The notes below the pieces were generated by a model that ran no database searches, was not told where the DNA came from, and saw only the letters and a list, made by a program, of their open reading frames with translations. DNA of 19,635 bases from an uncultured Flavobacteriaceae bacterium (GTDB lineage Bacteria > Bacteroidota > Bacteroidia > Flavobacteriales > Flavobacteriaceae), in assembly GCA_913044085.1 (NCBI GenBank), contig CAJWNW010000023.1, positions 1 through 19,635 on the forward strand. The letters run 5' to 3'. Shown here piece by piece: positions 5,969 to 13,767 of the stretch. The stretch's first letter is position 1, and each line of letters begins with the position of its first letter. The translations under genes were made by a program, and so were the position numbers.

Positions 5969-8186
5969 CCTAAAATTTTACATTGTTATCTGCTTATTAT
6001 CCCTATTAGGTCATGCCCAAGAACCCTTGCCCGATAATCCCAGAATTGGATTGGTTTTGAGTGGCGGTGGTGCCAAGGGGTTGGCACATATTGGAGTCTT
6101 AAAAGTTATTGACAGCTTGGGGGTTCGAGTAGATTATATTGGGGGCACTAGTATGGGGTCTGCAGTTGGTGGATTGTATGCTACAGGGTATACTGGAAAG
6201 CAGTTGGATTCTATTTTTAGAGGGATTGATTTTGATGTATTGCTGGGTGACAAGGTACCAAGGCCCTCAAAAACATTTCAAGAACGGAAAAATTCTGAGA
6301 AATACGGGATTTCACTTCCTATAAACGATTTTAAAATTCAATTACCATCTTCAATTTCAAGAGGCCAAAACTTGTTTAATTTATTTACAAAACTAACATT
6401 GGATGTCACTGCTATTTCTGACTTCAGTCAACTTCCAATCCCATTTTATTGCATGGCAACTGATATTGAGACAGGGGCTTCAGTCGTATTAGAAAGTGGT
6501 AATTTGGCCGAAGCCATTTCAATAAGCAGTACATTGCCCACCCTTTTTCATCCCTTGGAGCGCGATGGCGCACTGCTGATGGATGGCGGTATTGCAAATA
6601 ATTATCCCATTGAATATTTAAAAACAAAAAACTTAGATTTTATCATTGGTGTGAGTGTTGAAGAAGATCTTTTGACCAAAGAAGAAATCAATTCAATTTC
6701 AGATATATTAGCACAAATAAATAATTTTAAATCTGCAGAGGATTTAGAAGACAAGATTCAACTTACCGATATTTTTATTGAACCTGACGTGGAGGATTTT
6801 TCAATCATTTCGTTTAACAAAGGGGCTAAAATTATTAAAAGTGGGGAAGTTTCTGTCACTCCTTTCCTAAGTCAATTAAAGACGATTGCCAAGAAACAGA
6901 ATTACAGGAAAGCGCGAAAAAAAATCACAGATTTAGATTCTTTAAAATTTAGTAAAGTAAAAATTGTTGGTAATGAAAAATATACGGACTCTTATGTCTT
7001 TGGTAAATTGCGATTTCGGCGTGGTGAAACCATAAGTTTTAAAGATTTTAGCAGCGGGGTTAATAATCTTTTAGCGACCAATAATTTTGAAAGTTTTCGT
7101 TACCAGTTTTCTCCCCTTTCAAACGACAGCTATAATTTTACAGGCAATATCAAGGAATCCACTAATACAACCTTATTAAAATTAGGAGTTCATTACGACA
7201 AGGTTTTAAAGAGCTCTTTGCTATTAAACCTTACTAAAAAGCAATTTTTACTAAAAAATGACGTCTTGTCTTTGGATTTTATATTAGGGGATAATTCTCG
7301 ATTTAATTTTGATTATTACATAGATAAAGGGTTTTATTGGAGCATTGGCCTTAATTTTAAATTTACAGATTTTAGATATGATATAAATCCTTTGTTTTTT
7401 GATGCAGCGCTTCCAATAGAAATTGACAATGCGATTCCCACCACAATTTCTGATTTAACAGCGAGCTTTTTTGTGGAGACTCTTATCAAAAAGGATTTAT
7501 CTTTCAGGCTTGGCGCTAGGTTTACGCGTCTTAAAATAGAAGCTTCAAGCCCTTCTTTAATCAATATTTTTCAGGCAAGTGAGTATCAAATTGAAAACAG
7601 CGATTTTTTCAGTCTCAATACCAGATTGAGGTATGACACCTTAGACAATATTTTTTTCCCAACCAGCGGGCTTTTGTTTGACACAGACGGAAATTTATTT
7701 CTAACGGCTTCAAGCGCAGAAGATTTCACACAGTTTTTTAACCTTAAAACAAACATTGCAAAAGCTTTTTTAATTACCAAAGGCCTGTCTTTATTGGTCG
7801 GATCTGAGGGTGGTTTTAGGATTGGTAATGACAATATTTCGGCTCTTAATTTTGGACTTGGAGGCTATGCACTCAACCAAATAAATAACTACGGTAATAT
7901 GTTTGGATATGATTTCTTTAGTCTGTCGGGCAATAGTTTTATAAAAGCATATTTCAATATTGATTACGAATTTTATAAACGGCACCATCTAAATTTTTCT
8001 GGCAACTTTTCCAATATTGGAGATGATATTTTTGTTTCTAATGATTGGTTAGAACTTCCTTCTTATAGTGGTTATGCATTGGGATATGGTTTAGAAACTA
8101 TTTTTGGCCCTATAGAATTAAAATACAACTGGTCTCCTGAAAACAATTTTAACGGTGTTTTTATTAATTTAGGATACTGGTTTTAA
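5958..8186 (+). CDS. Patatin-like phospholipase with POTRA and outer-membrane beta-barrel (type Vd, PlpD-like)
   Basis: A 742-residue exported protein. I chose the ATG at 5958 because it begins a clean signal peptide (MKLNLKFYIVICLLSLLGHA, then Q); a start at 5910 would lie deep in uvrC and add a charged tail. The patatin domain spans about 28-235, with the oxyanion loop GGGAKG (36-41), nucleophile Ser65 in GTSMG, and Asp209 in the DGG motif, so the catalytic dyad is intact. Residues 330-400 resemble one POTRA domain (FSKVKIVGNEKYTDSYVF, LRFRRGETISF). The rest, about 405-742, is rich in alternating aromatic strands and ends in Phe (INLGYWF), as in outer-membrane barrels of the surface-antigen (BamA/Omp85-like) family. 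This is the layout of type Vd autotransporters such as PlpD. The start overlaps the uvrC stop by 11 bases. The lipid substrate, and whether the patatin domain is released, are unknown. Confidence 0.9.
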   Translation: MKLNLKFYIVICLLSLLGHAQEPLPDNPRIGLVLSGGGAKGLAHIGVLKVIDSLGVRVDYIGGTSMGSAVGGLYATGYTGKQLDSIFRGIDFDVLLGDKVPRPSKTFQERKNSEKYGISLPINDFKIQLPSSISRGQNLFNLFTKLTLDVTAISDFSQLPIPFYCMATDIETGASVVLESGNLAEAISISSTLPTLFHPLERDGALLMDGGIANNYPIEYLKTKNLDFIIGVSVEEDLLTKEEINSISDILAQINNFKSAEDLEDKIQLTDIFIEPDVEDFSIISFNKGAKIIKSGEVSVTPFLSQLKTIAKKQNYRKARKKITDLDSLKFSKVKIVGNEKYTDSYVFGKLRFRRGETISFKDFSSGVNNLLATNNFESFRYQFSPLSNDSYNFTGNIKESTNTTLLKLGVHYDKVLKSSLLLNLTKKQFLLKNDVLSLDFILGDNSRFNFDYYIDKGFYWSIGLNFKFTDFRYDINPLFFDAALPIEIDNAIPTTISDLTASFFVETLIKKDLSFRLGARFTRLKIEASSPSLINIFQASEYQIENSDFFSLNTRLRYDTLDNIFFPTSGLLFDTDGNLFLTASSAEDFTQFFNLKTNIAKAFLITKGLSLLVGSEGGFRIGNDNISALNFGLGGYALNQINNYGNMFGYDFFSLSGNSFIKAYFNIDYEFYKRHHLNFSGNFSNIGDDIFVSNDWLELPSYSGYALGYGLETIFGPIELKYNWSPENNFNGVFINLGYWF

Positions 8187-8212
8187 AAAACTGTTTTTTT
8201 TCCCTAACTTTG
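8182..8212 (+). promoter_or_regulatory. Putative promoter of the aromatic amino acid catabolism operon
   Basis: TAACTTTG at 8205-8212 fits the Bacteroidota -7 box TAnnTTTG, with a TTT element about 20 bases upstream at the end of the patatin gene. It would give a 5' leader of about 135 bases before the homogentisate dioxygenase ATG at 8355. A weaker box-like CATCTTCG at 8291-8298 would give a shorter leader. I see no clear terminator or riboswitch fold in this 168-base gap. Confidence 0.45.
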
Positions 8213-8354
8213 TTTATGACTCTTTTTTGGATAGATCGTTTGTTGTTTCTTCATTTTCTTATCAAGAGAAGTCCTGAGTAGTTAAACCTTGCATCTTCGC
8301 ATAAATTAGTTGCCTTTTTCAAGGCTTTCGTTTAAAAGTTAAAATTTCTTTAAT

Positions 8355-9521
8355 ATGCCTTATTACCATAAGCTTGGGAACGTTCCACCCAAAAAACATA
8401 CACAATTTCAAAAACCCAACGGGGGTTTCTATTACGAACAACTTTTTGGAACGGTTGGATTTGATGGAATGGCTACGCTTTCTTACCACGAACAGCGACC
8501 AACACAAGTAAAATCTATTGGAAAACAGTACAGTATTGCGCCAAAAATAGTTAAAACAAACAACATTCAATCGTATCGCCTTCGTGGCTTTGAAGTCGCT
8601 CCTAAGGCCGACTTTTTAGAGAGTAGAACCATTATTTTAACAAATTCTGATTGCAACATTATTTTGGCAGCTCCAAAAACATCTCTCACGGATTATTTTT
8701 ATAAAAATTCGGATGCTGATGAGCTTATTTTTGTCCATCGAGGCTCTGGAAAACTACGCAGTATGTTTGGGAATTTAGATTTTAAATATGGGGATTACTT
8801 GCTCATCCCAAGGGGAGTGATATATCAAATCCAATTTGATTCTGAAGATAATAGGTTGTTTGTTTTGGAATCTTACAGTCCTATTTATACCCCCAAGCGC
8901 TATCGTAATTGGTTTGGTCAGTTGCTTGAACATGCGCCCTATTGTGAACGTGACATCCGCCGTCCTCAAGAATTAGAAACATACAACCAATCGGGCGATT
9001 TCACTATAAAAATTAAAAAACAAAATCAGCTCATCGATATGGTGTATGCCTCTCATCCTTTTGATGTAGTTGGCTATGACGGTTACAATTATCCTTACGC
9101 CTTTTCCATTCACGATTTTGAACCTATAACTGGGAGAATTCACCAACCACCTCCAGTACATCAGACTTTCGAAACCAACGCCTTGGTTGTTTGCAGTTTT
9201 GTCCCTCGCATATACGATTATCACCCCAAAGCCATCCCAGCCCCTTACAACCACAGTAATATTGATAGCGATGAGGTTTTGTATTATGTAGATGGGGATT
9301 TTATGAGTCGAAATGATGTTAAAGTCGGTCATATTTCATTACATCCTGCCGGGATTCCACATGGGCCACACCCAGGCGCCATGGAACGCAGTATTGGCCT
9401 TAAAGACACCAAAGAGTTGGCTGTAATGGTAGATACTTTTAAACCGCTTCAAGTCACAGAAGAAGCCCTCAAAATCTCTGATAAGGACTATTACAAGTCG
9501 TGGTTGGAAAATAACACTTAA
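8355..9521 (+). CDS. hmgA: Homogentisate 1,2-dioxygenase
   Basis: A 388-residue non-haem Fe(II) enzyme that opens the ring of homogentisate to maleylacetoacetate, the third step of tyrosine/phenylalanine breakdown. It is a cupin-fold protein. The N-terminal MPYYHKLGNVPPKKHTQF and the YYEQLFGTVGFDG segment are typical of bacterial members. Probable iron ligands lie in the C-terminal third: the His in APYNHSNIDSDEVLYYVDG with the following Glu, and the His pair in AGIPHGPHPGAMERSIG. It is shorter than the human enzyme (about 445 residues), as expected for this bacterial branch. The ATG at 8355 begins the conserved N-terminus. It is followed after 15 bases by the dioxygenase that makes its substrate, so the two act consecutively and are probably one operon. 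Confidence 0.95.
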   Translation: MPYYHKLGNVPPKKHTQFQKPNGGFYYEQLFGTVGFDGMATLSYHEQRPTQVKSIGKQYSIAPKIVKTNNIQSYRLRGFEVAPKADFLESRTIILTNSDCNIILAAPKTSLTDYFYKNSDADELIFVHRGSGKLRSMFGNLDFKYGDYLLIPRGVIYQIQFDSEDNRLFVLESYSPIYTPKRYRNWFGQLLEHAPYCERDIRRPQELETYNQSGDFTIKIKKQNQLIDMVYASHPFDVVGYDGYNYPYAFSIHDFEPITGRIHQPPPVHQTFETNALVVCSFVPRIYDYHPKAIPAPYNHSNIDSDEVLYYVDGDFMSRNDVKVGHISLHPAGIPHGPHPGAMERSIGLKDTKELAVMVDTFKPLQVTEEALKISDKDYYKSWLENNT

Positions 9522-9536
9522 CATCAAATTTTAGTT

Positions 9537-10697
9537 ATGAATAAATCCTTAAAGTCTGTAGACTATGGTCTTGAAAAAATTTTCGATGGTGCCCAAGATT
9601 TTTTACCCCTTCTTGGAACCGATTATGTCGAGCTATATGTTGGCAATGCAAAACAAGCAGCCCATTTTTATAAAACCGCTTTTGGCTTTCAATCCTTGGC
9701 CTACCGGGGTTTAGAAACGGGTTCAAAAGATGCGGTTAGTTATGTCCTAAAACAAGGAAAAATCAGATTGGTGCTCACCACACCCTTGAACAGTAAATCC
9801 TCAATTAACGACCATTTGAGAAAACACGGCGATGGCGTAAAGGTCATTGCATTGTGTGTAGATGATGCTAGGGCTGCCCATGCAGAAACTACAAAACGTG
9901 GGGCAAAGTCTTATTTTACACCCAAAGAAAGCCAGGATGATCATGGTGTGATTATTACCTCTGGCATCTACACTTATGGGGAAACGGTTCACATTTTTGT
10001 AGAACGTAAAAATTATAAAGGTGTTTTTTTTCCAGGCTACGAATTATGGGAATCAAATTACAATCCACCAAGCTCAGGCTTAAAGTTTATTGATCATATT
10101 GTTGGGAATGTAGGCTGGGGGGAAATGAATACTTGGGTTAAATGGTACGAAGAGGTGATGGGTTTTGTAAATTTTCTATCCTTTGATGACAAACAAATTC
10201 ACACTGAATACTCAGCTCTGATGAGTAAAGTCATGAGCAATGGCAATGGCCGTATTAAATTTCCAATCAATGAACCCGCTAAAGCTGAAAAGCGATCTCA
10301 AATTGAAGAATATTTAGATTTTTATGAAGATTCAGGAGTGCAACATTTAGCAGTTGCTACTGATGATATTATAGCAACTGTAAAACAGTTGCAAGAGAAT
10401 GGAGTAGAATTTTTGCCACCCCCCCCTCAATCTTATTACGATGCTATCCCAGGTCGTTTGGGTGCTCATATGAAGTTTATGAAAGAAGATATTTCTGCCC
10501 TACAGGAGCTGTCTATTTTAGTGGATGCTGACGAAGAAGGCTATTTATTGCAGATTTTTACAAAACCTATTGAAGACCGCCCCACTTTATTTTTTGAAAT
10601 CATTCAGCGCATGGGCGCCAAAGGGTTTGGTGCAGGAAATTTTAAAGCCCTTTTTGAGTCTATTGAGCGAGAACAAGCCAATAGGGGTACCCTTTGA
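9537..10697 (+). CDS. hppD: 4-hydroxyphenylpyruvate dioxygenase
   Basis: A 386-residue Fe(II) dioxygenase that converts 4-hydroxyphenylpyruvate to homogentisate, directly upstream in the pathway of the preceding gene's enzyme. Two vicinal-oxygen-chelate halves are visible. The N-terminal half begins around TDYVELYVGNAKQAAHFYK; the catalytic C-terminal half holds the three iron ligands: His in FIDHIVGNVGWGEMN, His in GVQHLAVATDDI, and Glu in TLFFEIIQRMGAKGFGAGNF. The product-gating C-terminal tail (GAGNFKALFESIEREQANRG) is intact. Length is normal. A run of eight C residues at 10419-10426 encodes the conserved proline stretch FLPPPPQSYY; it is a potential slippage site but the frame is intact here. 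Confidence 0.97.
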   Translation: MNKSLKSVDYGLEKIFDGAQDFLPLLGTDYVELYVGNAKQAAHFYKTAFGFQSLAYRGLETGSKDAVSYVLKQGKIRLVLTTPLNSKSSINDHLRKHGDGVKVIALCVDDARAAHAETTKRGAKSYFTPKESQDDHGVIITSGIYTYGETVHIFVERKNYKGVFFPGYELWESNYNPPSSGLKFIDHIVGNVGWGEMNTWVKWYEEVMGFVNFLSFDDKQIHTEYSALMSKVMSNGNGRIKFPINEPAKAEKRSQIEEYLDFYEDSGVQHLAVATDDIIATVKQLQENGVEFLPPPPQSYYDAIPGRLGAHMKFMKEDISALQELSILVDADEEGYLLQIFTKPIEDRPTLFFEIIQRMGAKGFGAGNFKALFESIEREQANRGTL

Positions 10698-10751
10698 TAA
10701 GTTGATTTATAAATAGATTTAAACTTGCTTTTAGTTTTGGAATAATAATTG

Positions 10752-10781
10752 CAAATTTGTAATGCTACAAATGCATATGCA
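10752..10781 (+). promoter_or_regulatory. Tandem dyads over a weak promoter box ahead of the DUF3108 gene
   Basis: A perfect 7-base inverted repeat with a 4-base loop (ATTTGTA at 10755-10761, TACAAAT at 10766-10772) is followed at once by the 10-base palindrome TGCATATGCA (10772-10781). The left arm overlaps CAAATTTG (10752-10759), one mismatch from the Bacteroidota -7 box. The ATG of the next gene is 5 bases beyond the palindrome. This could be an operator or an mRNA hairpin at the ribosome-binding region; neither is proven. Confidence 0.4.
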
Positions 10782-10786
10782 ATCTT

Positions 10787-11563
10787 ATGAAGCAAATTTT
10801 AGCATCCTTAATTTTACTCTGGAGCTTGAGCACATCCAATGCCCAGTCTGAGTCTTCGTTTCAATCTGGGGAGTGGTTAAAATTCAAATTAAATTACAGT
10901 GGCTGGGTTAAAGCAGGGAATGCAACCTTGGAAGTGAGAGAGGCCACTTTCAAAAACCGTTCTGTTTGTCATGTAGTTGGAAAAGGGTGGACCACCGGCG
11001 CCATTAAATGGTTTTTTAAAGTTAATGATCGATATGAAAGTTATTTTGACAAAGCCACGGGGCGGCCTTATAAATTTATTAGAAATATCAACGAAGGCGG
11101 GCATGTCAAAAACAGAGTTATTGATTTTGACCATGAAAAAAATTTAGCGTTTGTTAATGATTTAAGACACAAAACAAAAAAAACAGTTTCCATAACTTCT
11201 GATATTCAAGATATGGTTTCTGCCTATTATTACTTGAGAGACCACTACGATACGGAGACCATTAAAGTGGGCCATACTGTTAAATTAAAGATGTTTTTTG
11301 ACAATGAAATTTTCGGATTTAAACTTAAGTTTTTAGGAAGAGAAACTATCAATACTAAATTTGGAAACATCAATTGTCTTAAATTCCGCCCTTACGTAAT
11401 GGCTGGTCGTGTTTTTCATGAAGAAGAAAGTGTTACTCTTTGGGTGAGTGCCGATAATAATAAAATTCCAATAAAAATTAAAGCAGACCTGAGGGTTGGT
11501 TCTTTAAGGTCTGATTTAGTGGCTTTTAAAGGTTTAAAATATCCTTTTGAAATTCAACTTTAA
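10787..11563 (+). CDS. DUF3108-family exported protein
   Basis: A 258-residue protein with a signal peptide (MKQILASLILLWSLSTSNAQ, cleavage near residue 20), so periplasmic or outer-membrane-associated. The mature part resembles DUF3108 proteins, which are mostly beta-strand. Recognisable segments are FQSGEWLKFKLNYSGWVKAG, ATLEV, VVGKGWTTGAIKWFFKVNDR, SYFDKATGRPYKF, and the C-terminal VTLWVSADNNKIPIKIKADL. No catalytic motif is apparent and no function is established for the family. It lies 89 bases after hppD and 9 bases before the tryptophan dioxygenase gene, in the middle of an amino acid catabolism cluster, with what may be its own promoter. Whether it has any role in that pathway is unknown. 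Confidence 0.85.
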   Translation: MKQILASLILLWSLSTSNAQSESSFQSGEWLKFKLNYSGWVKAGNATLEVREATFKNRSVCHVVGKGWTTGAIKWFFKVNDRYESYFDKATGRPYKFIRNINEGGHVKNRVIDFDHEKNLAFVNDLRHKTKKTVSITSDIQDMVSAYYYLRDHYDTETIKVGHTVKLKMFFDNEIFGFKLKFLGRETINTKFGNINCLKFRPYVMAGRVFHEEESVTLWVSADNNKIPIKIKADLRVGSLRSDLVAFKGLKYPFEIQL

Positions 11564-11572
11564 ATTCAACCA

Positions 11573-12508
11573 ATGAAAAACAAAACCACTAAAGACATTA
11601 TCAAAGCACTGGATGAAAAATACAGCGCTTCAGGCCAAGACAAAAACATGTATTTGGAAGGTCTCTTACATAGCAAGCCCATGAATTATTGGGACTATAT
11701 ACATACGGATGCCCTTCTTAATTTACAAATTCAACGCACTAATTTTCCAGATGAGATGGTCTTCATTGGGTACCACCAAATCAATGAATTGATTTTTAAA
11801 ATGATTTTATGGGAACTCCAACAACTTGCTGAAGTTGCTATTTTGAAAGTAGATTTTTTGACAGATAAGTTGATGCGTGTCAGCCGCTATTTTGACATGC
11901 TAACCACTTCTTTTATCATAATGCAAGATGGAATGGATGTTAAACAGTACAATCAATTCAGGCACACACTTGCACCAGGTAGTGGCTTCCAAAGCGCACA
12001 GTATCGAAAAATTGAATTTGCATCCACCGAGCTCATAAATCTTATAGACCCTCGTTTCAGAGAAACCATCGACAGAAACACCCCATTCGAAAATGCGTTT
12101 GAACATTTGTACTGGCAGGCTGCAGGTAAAGATTATAAGACAGCTAAAAAATCGCCCTTACTTACAAGTTTTGAAAAACGTTATAAAGAAGAATTTATTA
12201 CCTTTATGAAGGTTTACAATTCCAAAAACCTTTGGTCTCGCTATAAAGAACTTTCAGAGTCAGACCAAAGCAGTAAAGCGCTCGTTAATGCCATGCGTCA
12301 TTACGATTACACTGTCAATATCACTTGGGTCATGGGGCATTTCAAGGCCGCCAAACATTACATATTGTCTTCTTCTGGAGATGGTTCGGCCACAGGGGGT
12401 AGCAAATGGCAAAAATACATGCATCCAAAATATCAAAAGAGAATATTTTTTCCAGAACTTTGGAGTGCTATAGAAATAGAGACTTGGGGCCATGAAGTTG
12501 AAAATTAA
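11573..12508 (+). CDS. kynA: Tryptophan 2,3-dioxygenase family protein
   Basis: A 311-residue haem protein of the tryptophan 2,3-dioxygenase family, which converts L-tryptophan to N-formylkynurenine, the first step of the kynurenine pathway. It is all-helical and cytoplasmic. Family landmarks are NYWDYIHTDALLNLQ, FIGYHQINELIFKMILWEL, the substrate-contacting block RHTLAPGSGFQSAQYRKIEF, the probable haem-ligand region TWVMGHFKAAKHYI, and the C-terminal ATGGSKWQKYM with RIFFPELWS. The FYxxH-like active-site stretch reads FIGYHQ. No other kynurenine-pathway gene is in the window, so the downstream route is not visible. Its 3' end overlaps the M23 peptidase gene by 17 bases, implying co-translation. 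Confidence 0.93.
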   Translation: MKNKTTKDIIKALDEKYSASGQDKNMYLEGLLHSKPMNYWDYIHTDALLNLQIQRTNFPDEMVFIGYHQINELIFKMILWELQQLAEVAILKVDFLTDKLMRVSRYFDMLTTSFIIMQDGMDVKQYNQFRHTLAPGSGFQSAQYRKIEFASTELINLIDPRFRETIDRNTPFENAFEHLYWQAAGKDYKTAKKSPLLTSFEKRYKEEFITFMKVYNSKNLWSRYKELSESDQSSKALVNAMRHYDYTVNITWVMGHFKAAKHYILSSSGDGSATGGSKWQKYMHPKYQKRIFFPELWSAIEIETWGHEVEN

Positions 12509-13751
12509 TTCGGCACTTTTTAATTTAAAATTCTTCCTTTACAGTTTTGCTATTGTAATCTTTTTTTATATCATAAAAAGTTGTTCTTCCGAGACCCTTG
12601 ATACGGATTCAATCTCACAGCCTGTCCTGTTGGAAAACAATAAATTTGGCTATAATTTCAATAATTATAAGGTTGTCTATGACACTGTTAGGAAAGGAGA
12701 TAGTTTTGGAGAAATATTAGAAAATAACCAACTTTTTTATCCAAAAATCCATCACATTACGGAAAAAACCAAAGCTGTTTTTGACACTCGCCAGCTCAGA
12801 ATAGGCAAGCCTTATACAATACTTTTTTCGAAAGACAGTTCCAATGTCCCCTTGGTTTTTATTTATGAAGAAAATAAAATTGAGTATCTCGTTGTAGAAT
12901 TTTGTGATTCTATTTTGGCATACAAATCGCGTAAAGCTGTTAAAATAGTTGAAAAAGAAGCTTCTGGCCTCATTGAAAACTCGCTCTCTGAGACCATGGA
13001 AGCACAAGGTTTACCCATTCAGTTGATTTACGATATGTCGGACGACATCTATGCTTGGACCATTGATTTTTTTAGGCTTCAAAAAGGAGATAATTTTAAA
13101 GTGATTTACAAGCAACGTTTCGTCGAGGACAGCATTTATGCGGGGATTGAAACCATAGAAGCAGCCTATTTTCAACACAAAGGCGAAGCCATATATGCCT
13201 TTAATTATCTTACGCCAGATTCTAAAAATAGTACCGATTACTACGATGATAACGGTAAGAGTCTCCAAAAAGCATTTTTAAAAAGCCCGATAAAGTTCAG
13301 CCGTATTTCCTCTCGATACAATTTAAATCGTCGCATTAAACTTTATGGCAACAGAGTCCGCGCGCATAAAGGAACAGATTTTGCTGCCGCAGTAGGAACA
13401 CCCATTTTAGCAACAGCAAATGGGACCGTTGTGGAATCAGCGAGGCGTGGCGGCAATGGAAATTATGTTAAGATTCGTCACAATGCCACTTATTCAACCC
13501 AATACCTACACATGAGCAGACGACTTGTTAAAGTTGGGGATTTTGTAAAGCAAGGCGATGTGATTGGCAAAGTAGGAATGACCGGAAACACCAGTGGCCC
13601 TCATGTTTGTTACCGTTTTTGGAAAAATGGACGTCAAGTAGATCCCTTTCGACAGAAACTTCCAGACGCAAAAGCGCTTTCGGAAAAGTATAAACCGGAT
13701 TATCTTGAGTATATTGCACCATTGAAACAACAATTAGATTCAATTAACTAA
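12492..13751 (+). CDS. Membrane-anchored M23 metallopeptidase (peptidoglycan DD-endopeptidase type)
   Basis: A 419-residue envelope protein likely to cleave peptidoglycan cross-links, similar in layout to MepM/YebA-type proteins. Residues 11-30 are a strong hydrophobic segment ending in SCSS (Cys31), either an uncleaved anchor or a loose lipoprotein signal. Residues about 55-150 resemble the OapA/LysM-like module (YDTVRKGDSFGEIL), then a linker domain, then the LytM/M23 domain from about 285. Metal and catalytic residues are His292 and Asp296 in HKGTD, His340 in YLHMS, and His371 in SGPHVCYRFW. In the classic HxH motif the second His is a zinc ligand; here position 373 is Cys, which could still bind zinc. 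The start overlaps the tryptophan dioxygenase gene by 17 bases, and pgi follows after 16 bases. Confidence 0.92.
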   Translation: MKLKINSALFNLKFFLYSFAIVIFFYIIKSCSSETLDTDSISQPVLLENNKFGYNFNNYKVVYDTVRKGDSFGEILENNQLFYPKIHHITEKTKAVFDTRQLRIGKPYTILFSKDSSNVPLVFIYEENKIEYLVVEFCDSILAYKSRKAVKIVEKEASGLIENSLSETMEAQGLPIQLIYDMSDDIYAWTIDFFRLQKGDNFKVIYKQRFVEDSIYAGIETIEAAYFQHKGEAIYAFNYLTPDSKNSTDYYDDNGKSLQKAFLKSPIKFSRISSRYNLNRRIKLYGNRVRAHKGTDFAAAVGTPILATANGTVVESARRGGNGNYVKIRHNATYSTQYLHMSRRLVKVGDFVKQGDVIGKVGMTGNTSGPHVCYRFWKNGRQVDPFRQKLPDAKALSEKYKPDYLEYIAPLKQQLDSIN

Positions 13752-13767
13752 TCCTATTTAATTTATA

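Noticed and set aside
8187..8354. Possible riboswitch or small RNA in the 168-base leader of homogentisate dioxygenase.
   Set aside because: I could find only short, poor stems and no known aptamer core; a covariance search (Rfam/Infernal) would be needed to claim one.
9339..9527. Several open frames of 60-120 codons on the strand opposite the dioxygenases and the patatin gene.
   Set aside because: They lie entirely inside well-conserved genes, lack recognisable domains and are shadows of the codon pattern.
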